Assembly: GCA_003576535.1 (NCBI GenBank)
Contig: QXCQ01000234.1
Span: 190 to 64,189 of the forward strand
Reading direction: 5' to 3'
DNA from: Nakamurella silvestris
GTDB lineage: Bacteria > Actinomycetota > Actinomycetes > Mycobacteriales > Nakamurellaceae
DNA length: 64,000 bases
Shown piece by piece: positions 25,230 to 33,681 of this stretch; the first letter of the stretch is position 1, and each line of letters opens with the position of its first letter. Position numbers and translations under genes: made by a program. Under the pieces are notes generated by a model. The model made no database searches. It saw only the letters and a list, made by a program, of their open reading frames with translations, and was not told the origin of the DNA.

Positions 25230-25505
25230 CGGCCTTGGTCGGCCCTACCTGCGATTTCCTCGATGACGTCGCAGGCGGGGTCCGCCCTACGCGCTGCGGC
25301 CGGCCTCGAATGTGTGGGTGATCACCCCCGGTTGCTGGTCGCCCCCGATGGCGCTCCGGTCCAAGGGGCCGAAAAGATCTGCGCGACAAGGCATGTGATT
25401 CACGGGCCGGGTCCGGATGGAGTGCCGTGTGCAGGCCCGGCGGGTGAGATTCGTTACCGCAAAGTCACTATGATGTTACGAAGGTGATTTGCCCGGGCTG
25501 TCAAG

Positions 25506-25528
25506 TTCCTGATAGCTTTGGTCAACAA
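25506..25528 (+). promoter_or_regulatory. Candidate sulfur-regulon operator, copy E
   Basis: TTCCTGA, nine bases, TCAACAA. It overlaps the -10 of a possible metNIQ promoter (TTGCCC at 25489, 18 bases, TAGCTT at 25513). It lies 48 bases before the leader-peptide start. Confidence 0.5.
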
Positions 25529-25575
25529 GGATCCTTCAGATGATCCGGTCGGCACCGATGGAGAGGCACCACGAA

Positions 25576-25689
25576 GTGAAGAGCCACACCGCCTCAGCAA
25601 TGGGCGGCGTTTCCATGCCCTGCGAGATGCGCTTGTGCGAACGACGTCACATCGACTTCGGTCGCACGTCCAGCGGGCTGTGTAGCTAA
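25576..25689 (+). CDS. Leader peptide of the RRHIDF...SSGLC type upstream of metNIQ
   Basis: The 37-residue frame starts at a GTG with GGAGAGG nine bases upstream and ends CERRHIDFGRTSSGLCS. It matches the same actinobacterial leader-peptide family as the peptide at 18640-18777. An internal ATG at 25627 would give a 20-residue form, MRLCERRHIDFGRTSSGLCS. It lies 317 bases before metN, with structured RNA between. Translation of the peptide probably controls transcription or translation of metNIQ; the mechanism is not shown by sequence. The motif match is strong. Confidence 0.75.
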   Translation: MKSHTASAMGGVSMPCEMRLCERRHIDFGRTSSGLCS

Positions 25690-25864
25690 CCTCCCATCTG
25701 CGGTGTCTTCGACCAGCAGTGGTGGCTGAGCGTCGATGAGAAGTTGCCTTCCTATCGATGACAGGCCGTCCACGCGGGCCCGGACATCCCCGGACGTGGT
25801 TCCCATTCCCGTCCAGCGCGCCACCTCTGACATCGGTGGCCTGCGAATCCCTCTTCCCGATGAT

Positions 25865-25898
25865 CGATCGGCGGAGCCCTGTAACGGGCCGCTGATCG
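25865..25898 (+). promoter_or_regulatory. Hairpin in the metNIQ leader
   Basis: CGATCGGCGG pairs with CCGCTGATCG, and the inner GCCC with GGGC. It lies between the leader peptide and metN, where an attenuator or anti-attenuator would be. There is no U tract. Confidence 0.45.
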
Positions 25899-25959
25899 GT
25901 TGATCCTTAGTTCGCGCTGTCCGGCCGAGCGATCCCAGATGTGTAAAGGACGATTGGCC

Positions 25960-26010
25960 ATGAGCAGCACCCACGGATCCGACCGCGCAAGGGCGGGTGA
26001 GGTCAGATGA
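25960..26010 (+). CDS. 16-residue ORF translationally coupled to metN
   Basis: The frame encodes MSSTHGSDRARAGEVR. AAAGGA nine bases before its ATG is a better ribosome binding site than that of metN. Its stop overlaps the metN start (ATGA). It may load ribosomes onto metN. It has no Cys or Met run, so it does not look like a sensing peptide. Product function, if any, is unknown. Confidence 0.5.
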   Translation: MSSTHGSDRARAGEVR

Positions 26011-26987
26011 TCACCCTGTCTTCATTGCGCAAGGTCTATCCGGTGGCCGGAGGCGAGATCGTCGCCCTGGACACCGTCGACCTGGAAGTCGGTCGCGGAG
26101 CGATCTTCGGTGTGGTCGGGCCCAGTGGCGCGGGCAAGAGCACGCTGGTGCGGTGCCTGGCCATGCTGGACCGGCCGACCTCGGGGAAGATCATCGTCAA
26201 CGACGAGGACTTCACCTCGACCTCGGCCCGCAAGCTTCGTCGCGCGCGGCACCGGATCGGGATGGTGTTCCAGCATGTCAACCTGCTCGAGAACCGCACC
26301 GCGGCGAAGAATGTCAGCTATCCACTGGAGATAGCAGGCGTTCCCGCTGCGGCTCGGCAGAAGCGGGTTGCCGAACTCCTGGCCCTGGTCGGGCTCGCCG
26401 ATCGTGGCGGGTCCTACCCGGCGCAGCTCTCCGGCGGGCAGAAACAGCGTGTCGGGATCGCCCGGGCGCTGGCCAACGACCCGGATGTGCTGTTGTGCGA
26501 CGAGCCCACATCGGCGCTCGATCCGACCACCACCGCCGAGATCTTGACCCTGCTCAAGGATCTGCGGGACCGGCTCGGTGTCACGATCATCATCATCACC
26601 CACGAGATGTCGGTGGTGAAGCAGGTCTGTGACCACGTGGCTGTTCTTGAGGCGGGACGAATCGCCTACAGCGGTCCGCTGCTGGACGTCATCGGCGATC
26701 CGGACAGCGGGATGGCGTCGGCGTTGCTGCCGCTCCCCGCGGCCGGCACTCCGACGGCAGGTCGGCGCAGCATCACGGTCACCTTCTCCTCGGCCAAGAG
26801 TCCGGCGGATTTCGTCTCGACCCTGGCCCGCCGTTTCGATGTCGACATCGCCATCGAGGCAGCATCGGTGGAACCCGTCCAGGGCAACAGCCTCGGCCGG
26901 CTCCGGCTCGGACTCGACCACGAGGTCGACCCGGCACCGATCGTGGAGTACCTGCAGGAGCTCGGACTCTGGGTGGAGGCGGCCTGA
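26007..26987 (+). CDS. metN: Methionine ABC importer ATPase MetN
   Basis: The 326-residue ATPase drives methionine uptake. Walker A is GPSGAGKST, the Q loop MVFQHVNLLENRT, the signature LSGGQKQRVGIARAL and Walker [14 protein letters not shown]. The C-terminal domain from about residue 245 (SITVTFSSAKSPADFVSTLA ... ELGLWVEA) is the NIL/C2 domain that binds methionine and shuts down transport in MetN. It starts an operon with metI and metQ and follows a leader with a leader peptide and a coupled 16-residue ORF. metI begins at its stop (TGATG). Confidence 0.95.
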   Translation: MITLSSLRKVYPVAGGEIVALDTVDLEVGRGAIFGVVGPSGAGKSTLVRCLAMLDRPTSGKIIVNDEDFTSTSARKLRRARHRIGMVFQHVNLLENRTAAKNVSYPLEIAGVPAAARQKRVAELLALVGLADRGGSYPAQLSGGQKQRVGIARALANDPDVLLCDEPTSALDPTTTAEILTLLKDLRDRLGVTIIIITHEMSVVKQVCDHVAVLEAGRIAYSGPLLDVIGDPDSGMASALLPLPAAGTPTAGRRSITVTFSSAKSPADFVSTLARRFDVDIAIEAASVEPVQGNSLGRLRLGLDHEVDPAPIVEYLQELGLWVEAA

Positions 26988-27649
26988 TGGAATGGGACTG
27001 GAAAACCATCGGCAAACTGCTGCCGACGGCAACTGAGCAGACCTTGCACATGGTGGGACTTGCCACCGTGTTCACCGTTCTGATCGGCCTGCCGCTCGGG
27101 GTGGTCCTGTACATGACCTCCCGTGGCGGTCTGTGGGCGAACCGTTATGTCAACGGCATTCTCGGATTCGTCGTGAACATCGGCAGATCGCTGCCGTTCA
27201 TCATCCTGATGATCGCGATCATCCCGTTCACCCGCCTGGTCGTCGGAACATCGCTGGGGCCGTCGGCGGCGGTGGTTCCGCTCAGCGTGGGTGCCATCCC
27301 GTTCTTCGCCCGACTCGTCGAGACCTCCCTGCGGGAGATCGATCGCGGCAAGATCGACGCCGCCATCGTGATGGGCTCGAGCTATCGCCAGATCATCACC
27401 AAAGTTCTTGTCCGGGAATCACTTCCGGGCATCATTGCCGGCCTCACCACCTCGGTCATCGCCCTCATCTCCTACTCGGCGATGGCGGGCACGATCGGCG
27501 GCGGCGGGCTCGGCTTCCTGGCCAAGAGCCGGGGGTACGACCGTTTCCAAACCGACGTGATGATCGCGACCGTTGTGGTCATCATCATCATCGTCCAGCT
27601 GGTCCAGATCATCGGCGACGTACTCGCCAGGAAGCTGAATCACCGCTGA
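26987..27649 (+). CDS. metI: Methionine ABC importer permease MetI
   Basis: The 220-residue permease has five hydrophobic helices, near residues 15-42, 55-80, 85-105, 145-172 and 185-210. The conserved NIGRSLPFIILMIAIIPFTR and the EAA-type loop around DAAIVMGSSYRQIITKVLV, where MetN docks, are visible, as is SYSAMAGTIGGGGLG. Its ATG overlaps the metN stop. Function is confident by family and operon. Confidence 0.95.
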   Translation: MEWDWKTIGKLLPTATEQTLHMVGLATVFTVLIGLPLGVVLYMTSRGGLWANRYVNGILGFVVNIGRSLPFIILMIAIIPFTRLVVGTSLGPSAAVVPLSVGAIPFFARLVETSLREIDRGKIDAAIVMGSSYRQIITKVLVRESLPGIIAGLTTSVIALISYSAMAGTIGGGGLGFLAKSRGYDRFQTDVMIATVVVIIIIVQLVQIIGDVLARKLNHR

Positions 27650-27734
27650 CACCGGCCTTCCGGCCTCTTATCTCACCCATTTTCCCTGACATGGGTGCCG
27701 TTCGGGCATCCATTTTCCCAACGAAAGGACGATC

Positions 27735-28694
27735 ATGCGTCGCCCGCTGATCACCACCGCCATCGCAGTCGTTGCCGGACTTGTCCTGGCCGCCTGCGGT
27801 TCCTCGGACGAGGCCTCGCCCTCCTCCACCACCACCGCAGCCAACTCGGCCTCCTCCTCGGCCGAGGTCACCACCGATGCGGCCACCGAGACCGCCCCGG
27901 CCTCGAGCACCGATGTCGTGGCGAGCAGCCCGGCAGAAGGTTCCACCGACGCGCAGCCGGCGGACCTGGGCACCATCAAGGTCGGCGCCAGCCCGACGCC
28001 GCACGCCAAGATCCTGGAATTCGTCCGGGACGAGCTGGCCCCGGCCGCCGGACTGAAGATCGAGATCGTGGAGTTCGACGACTACGTTCAGCCGAACGCT
28101 CAGCTCGCCGAAGGCGGACTGGATGCCAACTACTTCCAGCACCTGCCGTACTTCACCACCCAGGTTGCCGAGCAGGGCTACGATTTCGACCATTTCGAGG
28201 GTGTTCACATCGAGCCCTACGCCGCCTACTCCAACAAGATCAAGAGCATCGACGAGCTGGCCGAAGGCGCCAAGGTCGGCATCACCTCCGACCCGTCCAA
28301 CCAGGCCCGTGCCCTGGACCTGCTGGTCAAGGCCAATCTGATCACCCTCGCCGACACCGGTGAGAAGGACGCGACCGTCTCCGACATCGCCGACAACCCC
28401 AAGAAGCTGGAATTCATCGAGACCGAGCCGGCCCAGCTGCCGCGTTCCCTCGAGGATGTCGATCTGGCCATCATCAACGGCAACTACGCCCTGGAAGCCG
28501 GTCTGAACCCGGCCAAGGATTCGCTGCTGCTGGAGTCCGGTGAGAACAACCCGTACGCCAACTTCGTCGCCGTCCGCACCGCTGACAAGACCAAGCCGGC
28601 GCTGGTGAAGCTCGACGAGCTGCTGCACTCGGCCGAGACCAAGGCGTTCATCGAGAAGACCTGGCCGTCGGGTGAAGTTCTGCCTGCATTCTGA
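27735..28694 (+). CDS. metQ: Methionine-binding lipoprotein MetQ
   Basis: The 319-residue protein has a lipoprotein signal ending LVLAACGSS and a long Ser/Thr/Ala linker to about residue 75. The NlpA/MetQ domain follows: IKVGASPTPHAKILEFV, VEFDDYVQPNAQLAEGGLDA, NYFQHLPYF, PSNQARALDLLVKANLITL, and LAIINGNYALEAGL. AAAGGA stands before the ATG. It ends the metNIQ operon, with a strong terminator 50 bases downstream. Confidence 0.95.
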   Translation: MRRPLITTAIAVVAGLVLAACGSSDEASPSSTTTAANSASSSAEVTTDAATETAPASSTDVVASSPAEGSTDAQPADLGTIKVGASPTPHAKILEFVRDELAPAAGLKIEIVEFDDYVQPNAQLAEGGLDANYFQHLPYFTTQVAEQGYDFDHFEGVHIEPYAAYSNKIKSIDELAEGAKVGITSDPSNQARALDLLVKANLITLADTGEKDATVSDIADNPKKLEFIETEPAQLPRSLEDVDLAIINGNYALEAGLNPAKDSLLLESGENNPYANFVAVRTADKTKPALVKLDELLHSAETKAFIEKTWPSGEVLPAF

Positions 28695-28746
28695 TTCGAC
28701 CTGCTGATCCGGCCTGCGTTCGTGACGCCGTTCTGATCTGACACCG

Positions 28747-28780
28747 CTGAGCCCCGACGGAATCCTCCGTCGGGGCTCAG
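28747..28780 (+). terminator. metNIQ terminator
   Basis: CTGAGCCCCGACGGA pairs perfectly with TCCGTCGGGGCTCAG around a four-base loop and is followed by a T-rich run. Confidence 0.88.
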
Positions 28781-28884
28781 CTGTTTCTTGGCTGCTTCTT
28801 GGGCCGGGTGAGGGACACCTGCAGGTCGGCCGCATGGGGTGCTGGGTAGGCTCTGGGCACAGACGACGAGGCACCGGGAGAACC

Positions 28885-29559
28885 ATGACACTGCGCGTAC
28901 CGGAACACGTTCCGGCGGTATCGGCCCCGGCTCCGGAGGACACCCTCGATCACCTGGTGTACGCGGTGCCGGACCTGGAGGCAGGTCTGGCCGCGTTCGA
29001 GGCGGCCACGGGCGTCCGGCCGACGGAGGGCGGTCGGCATCTCGGCAAAGGCACCAGGAACTACCTTGTCGGTCTCGGGCCGACCCGATATCTGGAGATC
29101 ATCGGTCCCGACCCGGACCATCCTGCTGAGCCGGGGGTCCAGGTCCCGTTCGGTCTCGACGAGGTGACCGAACCGCGGCTGCTCACCTGGTCCGTCCACC
29201 CCGCACACCCGGAGCGCGTGCTCGCCGCGGCGGTGGCCGCCGGGGTCGACCTCGGGCCGCTGACCGCGATGTCCCGACTCACCACCACCGGGGTCACCCT
29301 GAGCTGGCGGTTGGCGACCACGTTCCCGTTGCCCCTGGGCGGTGTGGTGCCCTTCGTCATCGACTGGGGGAACACCCCGCATCCGGCGGCATCGGGCCTG
29401 CCGCAGTTGGAGTTGCTCTCGGTGTCCGGGGTGCATCCCGAGCCGGCTGTGGCCCGGGACGTGCTGGCGGGGATGGGGATCGAGCTCCCCGTGGCTGCCG
29501 GACCCGTCGGCCTGCGGGCGCTCCTGCGTGGCCCGCGGGGTGTGGTCGAACTGAGCTGA
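28885..29559 (+). CDS. VOC/glyoxalase-like domain protein
   Basis: The 224-residue protein looks like the Glyoxalase_3 (PF13468) type: LDHLVYAVPDLEAGLAAFEA at the start with the metal-site His, GTRNYLVGLGPTRYLEIIGP with the Glu ligand, FVIDWGNTPHPA, and a second half ending GLRALLRGPRGVVELS. Members of this type have no established reaction. The ATG at 28885 has GGGAG five bases upstream. Its last 17 codons and the palindrome behind it are duplicated 299 bp downstream. Confidence 0.8.
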   Translation: MTLRVPEHVPAVSAPAPEDTLDHLVYAVPDLEAGLAAFEAATGVRPTEGGRHLGKGTRNYLVGLGPTRYLEIIGPDPDHPAEPGVQVPFGLDEVTEPRLLTWSVHPAHPERVLAAAVAAGVDLGPLTAMSRLTTTGVTLSWRLATTFPLPLGGVVPFVIDWGNTPHPAASGLPQLELLSVSGVHPEPAVARDVLAGMGIELPVAAGPVGLRALLRGPRGVVELS

Positions 29560-29568
29560 ACCTCCTCA

Positions 29569-29636
29569 TTCCCGCGCGCGTTCTTGCTCCTCGCGCACGA
29601 AACAACGCGCGCGAGGAGCAAGAACGCGCGCGGGAA
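29569..29636. repeat. Palindromic repeat family 1, copy 2
   Basis: The most symmetrical copy: a 28-bp uninterrupted stem starting TTCCCGCGCGCGTTCTTGC with a 12-base loop, directly after the VOC gene. It would make a very stable hairpin. Confidence 0.92.
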
Positions 29637-29678
29637 CAGGGGGGAACGGGGTCGGGGACGCGACCCGGGACCTAAACT

Positions 29679-29727
29679 CGGTTTGGGACCTGAGTGGCTG
29701 AAATTCCGCCACTGAGGTCCCAAACCG
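29679..29727. repeat. Palindromic repeat family 2, copy 1
   Basis: A 20-bp stem (CGGTTTGGGACCTGAGTGGC against its complement with one mismatch) with a loop around TGAAATTC. Two more copies of this family bracket the gene at 46561-47133. Confidence 0.85.
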
Positions 29728-29807
29728 CGAGTAGCGGAACTGCGGACCGTCCTCGCCGGTGGCGAAAGACAGGGTTTCCGCGGTTGAGTGATCCCCTCAT
29801 CGGTGCA

Positions 29808-29937
29808 GGCCTGCGGGCGCTCCTGCGCGGCCCGCGGGGTGTGGTCGAACTGAACTGGACCTCCTCATTCCCGCGCACGTTCTTGCTCTCCTCGCGCACG
29901 AAACAACGCGCGCGAGGACGAGGAACGTGCGCGGGAA
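29808..29937. repeat. Duplicated VOC 3' end plus family 1 repeat, copy 3
   Basis: Bases 29808-29867 repeat the last codons and trailer of the VOC gene (29509-29568) with a few changes, including loss of the stop codon. They run straight into a family 1 palindrome (29868-29937). It is a partial segmental duplication and non-coding here. Confidence 0.88.
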
Positions 29938-30001
29938 CAGGGGGTCAGGCGGGGGAGGGGAACGTGCGCGGGAACAGGGGGGTCAGGCGGGGGAGGGGAC
30001 C
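29924..30001. repeat. 39-bp tandem duplication at the MFS gene end
   Basis: The right arm of a family 1 palindrome and the last codons of the MFS gene appear twice in tandem (about 29924-29962 and 29963-30001). The transporter's stop is in the second copy. As with the VOC gene, a repeat arm and an adjacent gene end were duplicated together. Confidence 0.85.
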
Positions 30002-31506
30002 CGGGAGCCACGTTCCCGGTACGCCGAGAGCAGCGCGACCGCCAGGGCCAGCACCAGGATCCCGAGGATGACTGCGACGGCGGTCCGCGCGGCCAGACCA
30101 CCGGAGGCCGGGGTCTGCGGCACCCCGCTGACCCGGATCCGTTCGTAGATGCCCCAGCACAGGGGCATCACCACGGTGGCGCTGAGCCGTTGGGTCAACT
30201 GGTAGACGCCGGCCCCGAGGCCGACCCGGCCGGTCGGCAGGGTCACCAGGGTGAGCATCTGGTTGGGGCCGATCCCCAGGCCGATCGCCGCCCCGAACAG
30301 CAGGTTCGCCCCGGACATCCACCACGGCACCTGCGCCGCGGGGGCATGGGTGCCCAGGTACATGCAGGCAACGGCCAGCACCGCGCCGAACAGGCTCCAG
30401 GACACCAGGTTCCGCCCCCACCGCGACACCAGGTTGCCGCTGATCGAGGAGGTCAGGGCCGAGGCCACCGCACTCGGCAGGATCACCAGCCCGGCCTGCC
30501 AGGCCGACAGGCCGATGCTCTCCTGCAGGTAGGAGGACAGGACCAGGGACAGGGACAAGGACGCGCCGAAGATCAAGAGGGCGATGACGGTCCCGAGCGG
30601 GTACCCGCGCAGGGCGGCCAGACCCGGTGGGATGAGCGGCTTCCGGCCGCGGAAGACCAGTGACCGTTCCCAGCCGATCAGCGCAAGGACGGTCCACAGG
30701 GAGAGGCCCAGACCGAGCAGGAGCGGGAAGCCCTTGCTGTCGGCCGTGATCGGGATGAGGGTGGCCATCAGCGCCGCGGCGAGCAGACCGAGGCCGACCA
30801 CGTCGAACTGACGCAGGCCGGCCCCGAGACCCCGGCCGGGCCGCGTGCCGGTCCGGGTGCCGGACCGGGTGGTGGACCGGGTGGTGGACGGCGGCGTGGC
30901 GGTCCGGGGGAACAGCTTCCGGGCCCGCCGGTACAGGTACAGGCCCAGCGGCAGGTTGGCCACCAGCAGCACCCGCCAGCCCACACCTGCGGGGAAGACG
31001 GCCAGGATGCCGCCACCGAGCAGGGGACCGAGGGTGGCCGCGACCCCGCCGACCGTGGCGTACCAGCCGATCGCCCTGGCCCGATCGCGTCCTTGGAACA
31101 TGTCCTGGATCAGGCCGTGCACCTGGGGGTTGAGGGTGCCGGCCCCGAAACCCTGCAGAAGGCGGCCGACGATCACCATCCACGGTGCGACGGCGAGACC
31201 ACCCAGCACACTGCAGGTTCCGAAGACCAGCAGACCCAGGGTGAACAGGCGGTGTCGGCCGAGGAGATCACCGAAACGGCCGGCCGGGACCAGTGCCAGG
31301 GCGAACGACAACGAATAGGCGGCGACCACCCACTGCATCTGCCCGGTCGAGGCACCGAGTTCGGCCCGGATGGCAGGCACCGCCGCGACGACCATCGAGG
31401 TGTCCAGGAGCGTGATGAAACCCGCGGACAGGCAGGTGATGAGGACGTTCCTGCGGTGTCGCACCGGGTCTGCGGTCGAGGTGCGTGACGGTGTCAGTAT
31501 CGACAT
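29983..31506 (-). CDS. MFS transporter, DHA2 (14-TM) drug exporter type
   Basis: The 507-residue membrane protein is a major facilitator of the EmrB/QacA type, which exports drugs or metabolites with protons. It has the N-terminal FITLLDTSMVVAAVPAIRAEL, the motif A loop GRFGDLLGRHRLF, motif C-like GPLLGGGILAVFP, and about 14 hydrophobic segments. Near residue 205 a Thr/Arg repeat (TTRSTTRSGTRTGTRPGR) forms a charged cytoplasmic loop. The ATG at 31506 is used; a GTG directly before it is possible. The substrate is unknown. The C-terminal codons lie in a tandem duplication. Confidence 0.9.
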   Translation of the reverse strand: MSILTPSRTSTADPVRHRRNVLITCLSAGFITLLDTSMVVAAVPAIRAELGASTGQMQWVVAAYSLSFALALVPAGRFGDLLGRHRLFTLGLLVFGTCSVLGGLAVAPWMVIVGRLLQGFGAGTLNPQVHGLIQDMFQGRDRARAIGWYATVGGVAATLGPLLGGGILAVFPAGVGWRVLLVANLPLGLYLYRRARKLFPRTATPPSTTRSTTRSGTRTGTRPGRGLGAGLRQFDVVGLGLLAAALMATLIPITADSKGFPLLLGLGLSLWTVLALIGWERSLVFRGRKPLIPPGLAALRGYPLGTVIALLIFGASLSLSLVLSSYLQESIGLSAWQAGLVILPSAVASALTSSISGNLVSRWGRNLVSWSLFGAVLAVACMYLGTHAPAAQVPWWMSGANLLFGAAIGLGIGPNQMLTLVTLPTGRVGLGAGVYQLTQRLSATVVMPLCWGIYERIRVSGVPQTPASGGLAARTAVAVILGILVLALAVALLSAYRERGSRVPSPA

Positions 31507-31585
31507 CACACACCGGTGTCCGCCCGGGGAGGGGGTTCGCCAACAACCCCGGGACGGACATCCACCGTACTGCCCGGATCCATCG

Positions 31586-32305
31586 TCAGCTCGGAGAGGT
31601 GAAGGCGGAGAAGGTGTTCACCCGACGCGCGCGGAAGCCGATGGACTCGTACAGGCGGATGGCGTTGCTGTTCGTCGACACCGCGTGCAGCAGGGCCCGA
31701 TCCCCGCGGGCGATGATGCCCGCCGCCACGGAGCGGACCAGCCGGGTGGCCAGGCCCCGTCCACGGAAATCGGGATCGGTGCAGACGGCGCTGATCTCGG
31801 TCCAGCCGGGCGGCTGCAGGCGCTCGCCGGCCAGGGCGACCAGTTTGCCCTCGGACCGGATGCCCAGGTAGCGGCCGAGTTCGATGGTGCGGGGTGCGAA
31901 GGGTCCGGGTTTCGTCCGGGCGACGAGATCGAGGATCTCCGGCACATCCGCCGCTCCGAGTTCGACGGCCTCCGGGTCGACCCGGGTGTCCAGCGAGACG
32001 TTGATCAGCTGGACACCCTGACCGCCCACAGCCGAGGTCCAGCCGACGGGCGGCCGCAGGTCGTCGCCGGACAGGTGGACCGTGGCCCCGGGGCCGATCA
32101 GCTGAGCCAGGTCGTGCCAGGACTTCTCGTCGGTGCCGTCGGCGATCGCCACGAACCCGGCCACCTCCGGCTGGTAGCGCGCCGCCTGCCCGATCCGGAT
32201 GGCGAACCTGCTGTGCACGCCGTTGAGCGACTCCCACGCGGCGTTGTCCAGAACCGGCGCGCCGAGGGTCGGGTCCAGGTCGAAGGTCTGGAGCTGGGCG
32301 GTCAC
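31586..32305 (-). CDS. GNAT-family acetyltransferase
   Basis: The 239-residue protein has a GNAT fold in its C-terminal half: the acetyl-CoA loop SAVCTDPDFRGRGLATRLVR near residue 165, then LLHAVSTNSNAIRLYESIGF and RRVNTFSAF, typical of the FR47-like group. The N-terminal half is a diverged, probably non-catalytic GNAT-like repeat. Its GTG start overlaps the stop of the monooxygenase gene (GTGA), so it is the third gene of a SAM-IV-controlled operon. This is the second case here of a GNAT protein tied to FMN-dependent monooxygenases. Confidence 0.87.
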   Translation of the reverse strand: MTAQLQTFDLDPTLGAPVLDNAAWESLNGVHSRFAIRIGQAARYQPEVAGFVAIADGTDEKSWHDLAQLIGPGATVHLSGDDLRPPVGWTSAVGGQGVQLINVSLDTRVDPEAVELGAADVPEILDLVARTKPGPFAPRTIELGRYLGIRSEGKLVALAGERLQPPGWTEISAVCTDPDFRGRGLATRLVRSVAAGIIARGDRALLHAVSTNSNAIRLYESIGFRARRVNTFSAFTSPS

Positions 32306-33681
32306 GAGGCCACCTGTGCGTCCTCGCGACCCTCGCGCTCCGGGACGGGGAGTCCGAGGTGATCGCGCAGGGTGGTTCCGGTGTACTCGCTCCGGTGCAC
32401 ACCCAGGTCCTGCAGGATCGGCACCACCGTGTCGACGAAGTGGTCAAGGCCGCTCGGCGTGATGTGCGGAACCAGGATGAACCCGTCGCTGGCATCGGCC
32501 TGGACGTAGTCGTTGATGGTGTGGGCCACGGTGGTCGGGCTGCCGACGAAGTTCTGCCGGGCGGTCGTGTGGACCACCACGTCGCGCAGCGAGAGCTTGT
32601 GCTGGGCACCGATTTCACGCCATTCGCGGGCAGTGGCCAGGCGGTCGGTGTACATCCGGACACTCGCCCGGCCGCGGGCGATCGTGTGCTCGCCCTCCAA
32701 CGGATCGATCTCCGGGACCGGTCCGTCGGGATCGTAGGAGCTCAGGTCGCGGTTCCAGACCTGCTCGGCGAACTTGATCGCGGTCTGGCCGCTGACCTGC
32801 TGCCGGCGTACCTCGGCCGCCAGCTCGATCGCCTCGGCATCGGTGTCGGCGACGACGAAGGTCGCGGCCGGCAGGACCAGGAGGTCTTCCGGTCGGCGGC
32901 CGTACTTGGCCAGTCGGCCCTTGATGTCGGAGAAGAAGGCCTGTCCGGCCTCGAGGGTACCGTGGCGGCTGAAGATCGCATCCGCCGTGGAGGCGGCGAA
33001 CTCCCTTCCCTCCTCCGAATCCCCGGCCTGGAAGATCACCGGGCGACCCTGCGGGCTCCGCGGAACCGTGAACTGGCCCTCGATGTCGAAGTGGGCATCG
33101 TGGTAGCTGACCGGACCCGGCAGGCCGTCCCGGACGAACACCCCGGAATCCTTGTCGGCGACGACCTCGTCGGCAGGCCAGGAGTCGAAGAGTTCACGGG
33201 CGGCGTCGAGGAAACTCTTGGCCCGGGCGTACCGCTGATCCTGGGCGAGGAAGCCGCCACGGCGGAAGTTCTCGCCGGTGAAGGCATCCCAGGAGGTGAC
33301 GACGTTCCAGGCCGCCCGGCCGGCGGAGAGCTGGTCGAGGGAGGCGAACTGCCGTGCGACCTCGTAGGGCTCGTTGAAGGTCGAGTTGATGGTGCCGGTC
33401 AGGCCGAGGTGCTCGGTCACGGCCGCGAGGGCGGCCAGGACGGTGAAGGTGTCGGGGCGGCCGACCACATCGAGGTCGTAGATCTTGTCGTTCTGCTCGC
33501 GCAGTCGCAGACCCTCGGCCAGGAAGAGGAAGTCGAACTTCCCACGTTCGGCGGCGGCGGCGAACTCGACGAAGGACTTGAATTCGATGTGGCTGCCCGA
33601 CCGGGGGTCGCTCCACACGGTGGTGTTGTTCACCCCGGGGAAGTGGGCGGCGAGGTGGACCTGCTTGATGGGCTTGCTCAT
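32302..33681 (-). CDS. FMN-dependent monooxygenase, NtaA/SnaA/DszA family
   Basis: The 459-residue luciferase-like protein matches the NtaA/SnaA/DszA group, which includes dibenzothiophene-sulfone and nitrilotriacetate monooxygenases: the N-terminal QVHLAAHFPGVNNTTVWSDP, FDFLFLAEGLRLREQN, VVTSWDAFTGENFRRGG, PQGRPVIFQAGDSEEGREFA, and the C-terminal FILVPHITPSGLDHFVDTVV. It needs FMNH2 from a separate reductase, and candidates are encoded at 8.7 and 20.4 kb. It overlaps both neighbours (ATGA, GTGA). Given the SAM-IV leader, a C-S bond of an organosulfur compound is the likely target. Confidence 0.92.
   Translation of the reverse strand: MSKPIKQVHLAAHFPGVNNTTVWSDPRSGSHIEFKSFVEFAAAAERGKFDFLFLAEGLRLREQNDKIYDLDVVGRPDTFTVLAALAAVTEHLGLTGTINSTFNEPYEVARQFASLDQLSAGRAAWNVVTSWDAFTGENFRRGGFLAQDQRYARAKSFLDAARELFDSWPADEVVADKDSGVFVRDGLPGPVSYHDAHFDIEGQFTVPRSPQGRPVIFQAGDSEEGREFAASTADAIFSRHGTLEAGQAFFSDIKGRLAKYGRRPEDLLVLPAATFVVADTDAEAIELAAEVRRQQVSGQTAIKFAEQVWNRDLSSYDPDGPVPEIDPLEGEHTIARGRASVRMYTDRLATAREWREIGAQHKLSLRDVVVHTTARQNFVGSPTTVAHTINDYVQADASDGFILVPHITPSGLDHFVDTVVPILQDLGVHRSEYTGTTLRDHLGLPVPEREGREDAQVAS

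Noticed and set aside
25281-25400. A fourth SAM-IV riboswitch upstream of metNIQ
   Set aside because: On the minus strand ACCAGCAACC occurs near 25330, but the flanking blocks and the GGGGTGCTCC element are absent. metNIQ has the leader peptide instead.
29983-31506. A mobile element carrying the MFS exporter
   Set aside because: There are duplicated gene ends and repeats, but no transposase, integrase or attachment site, and codon use is like its neighbours.
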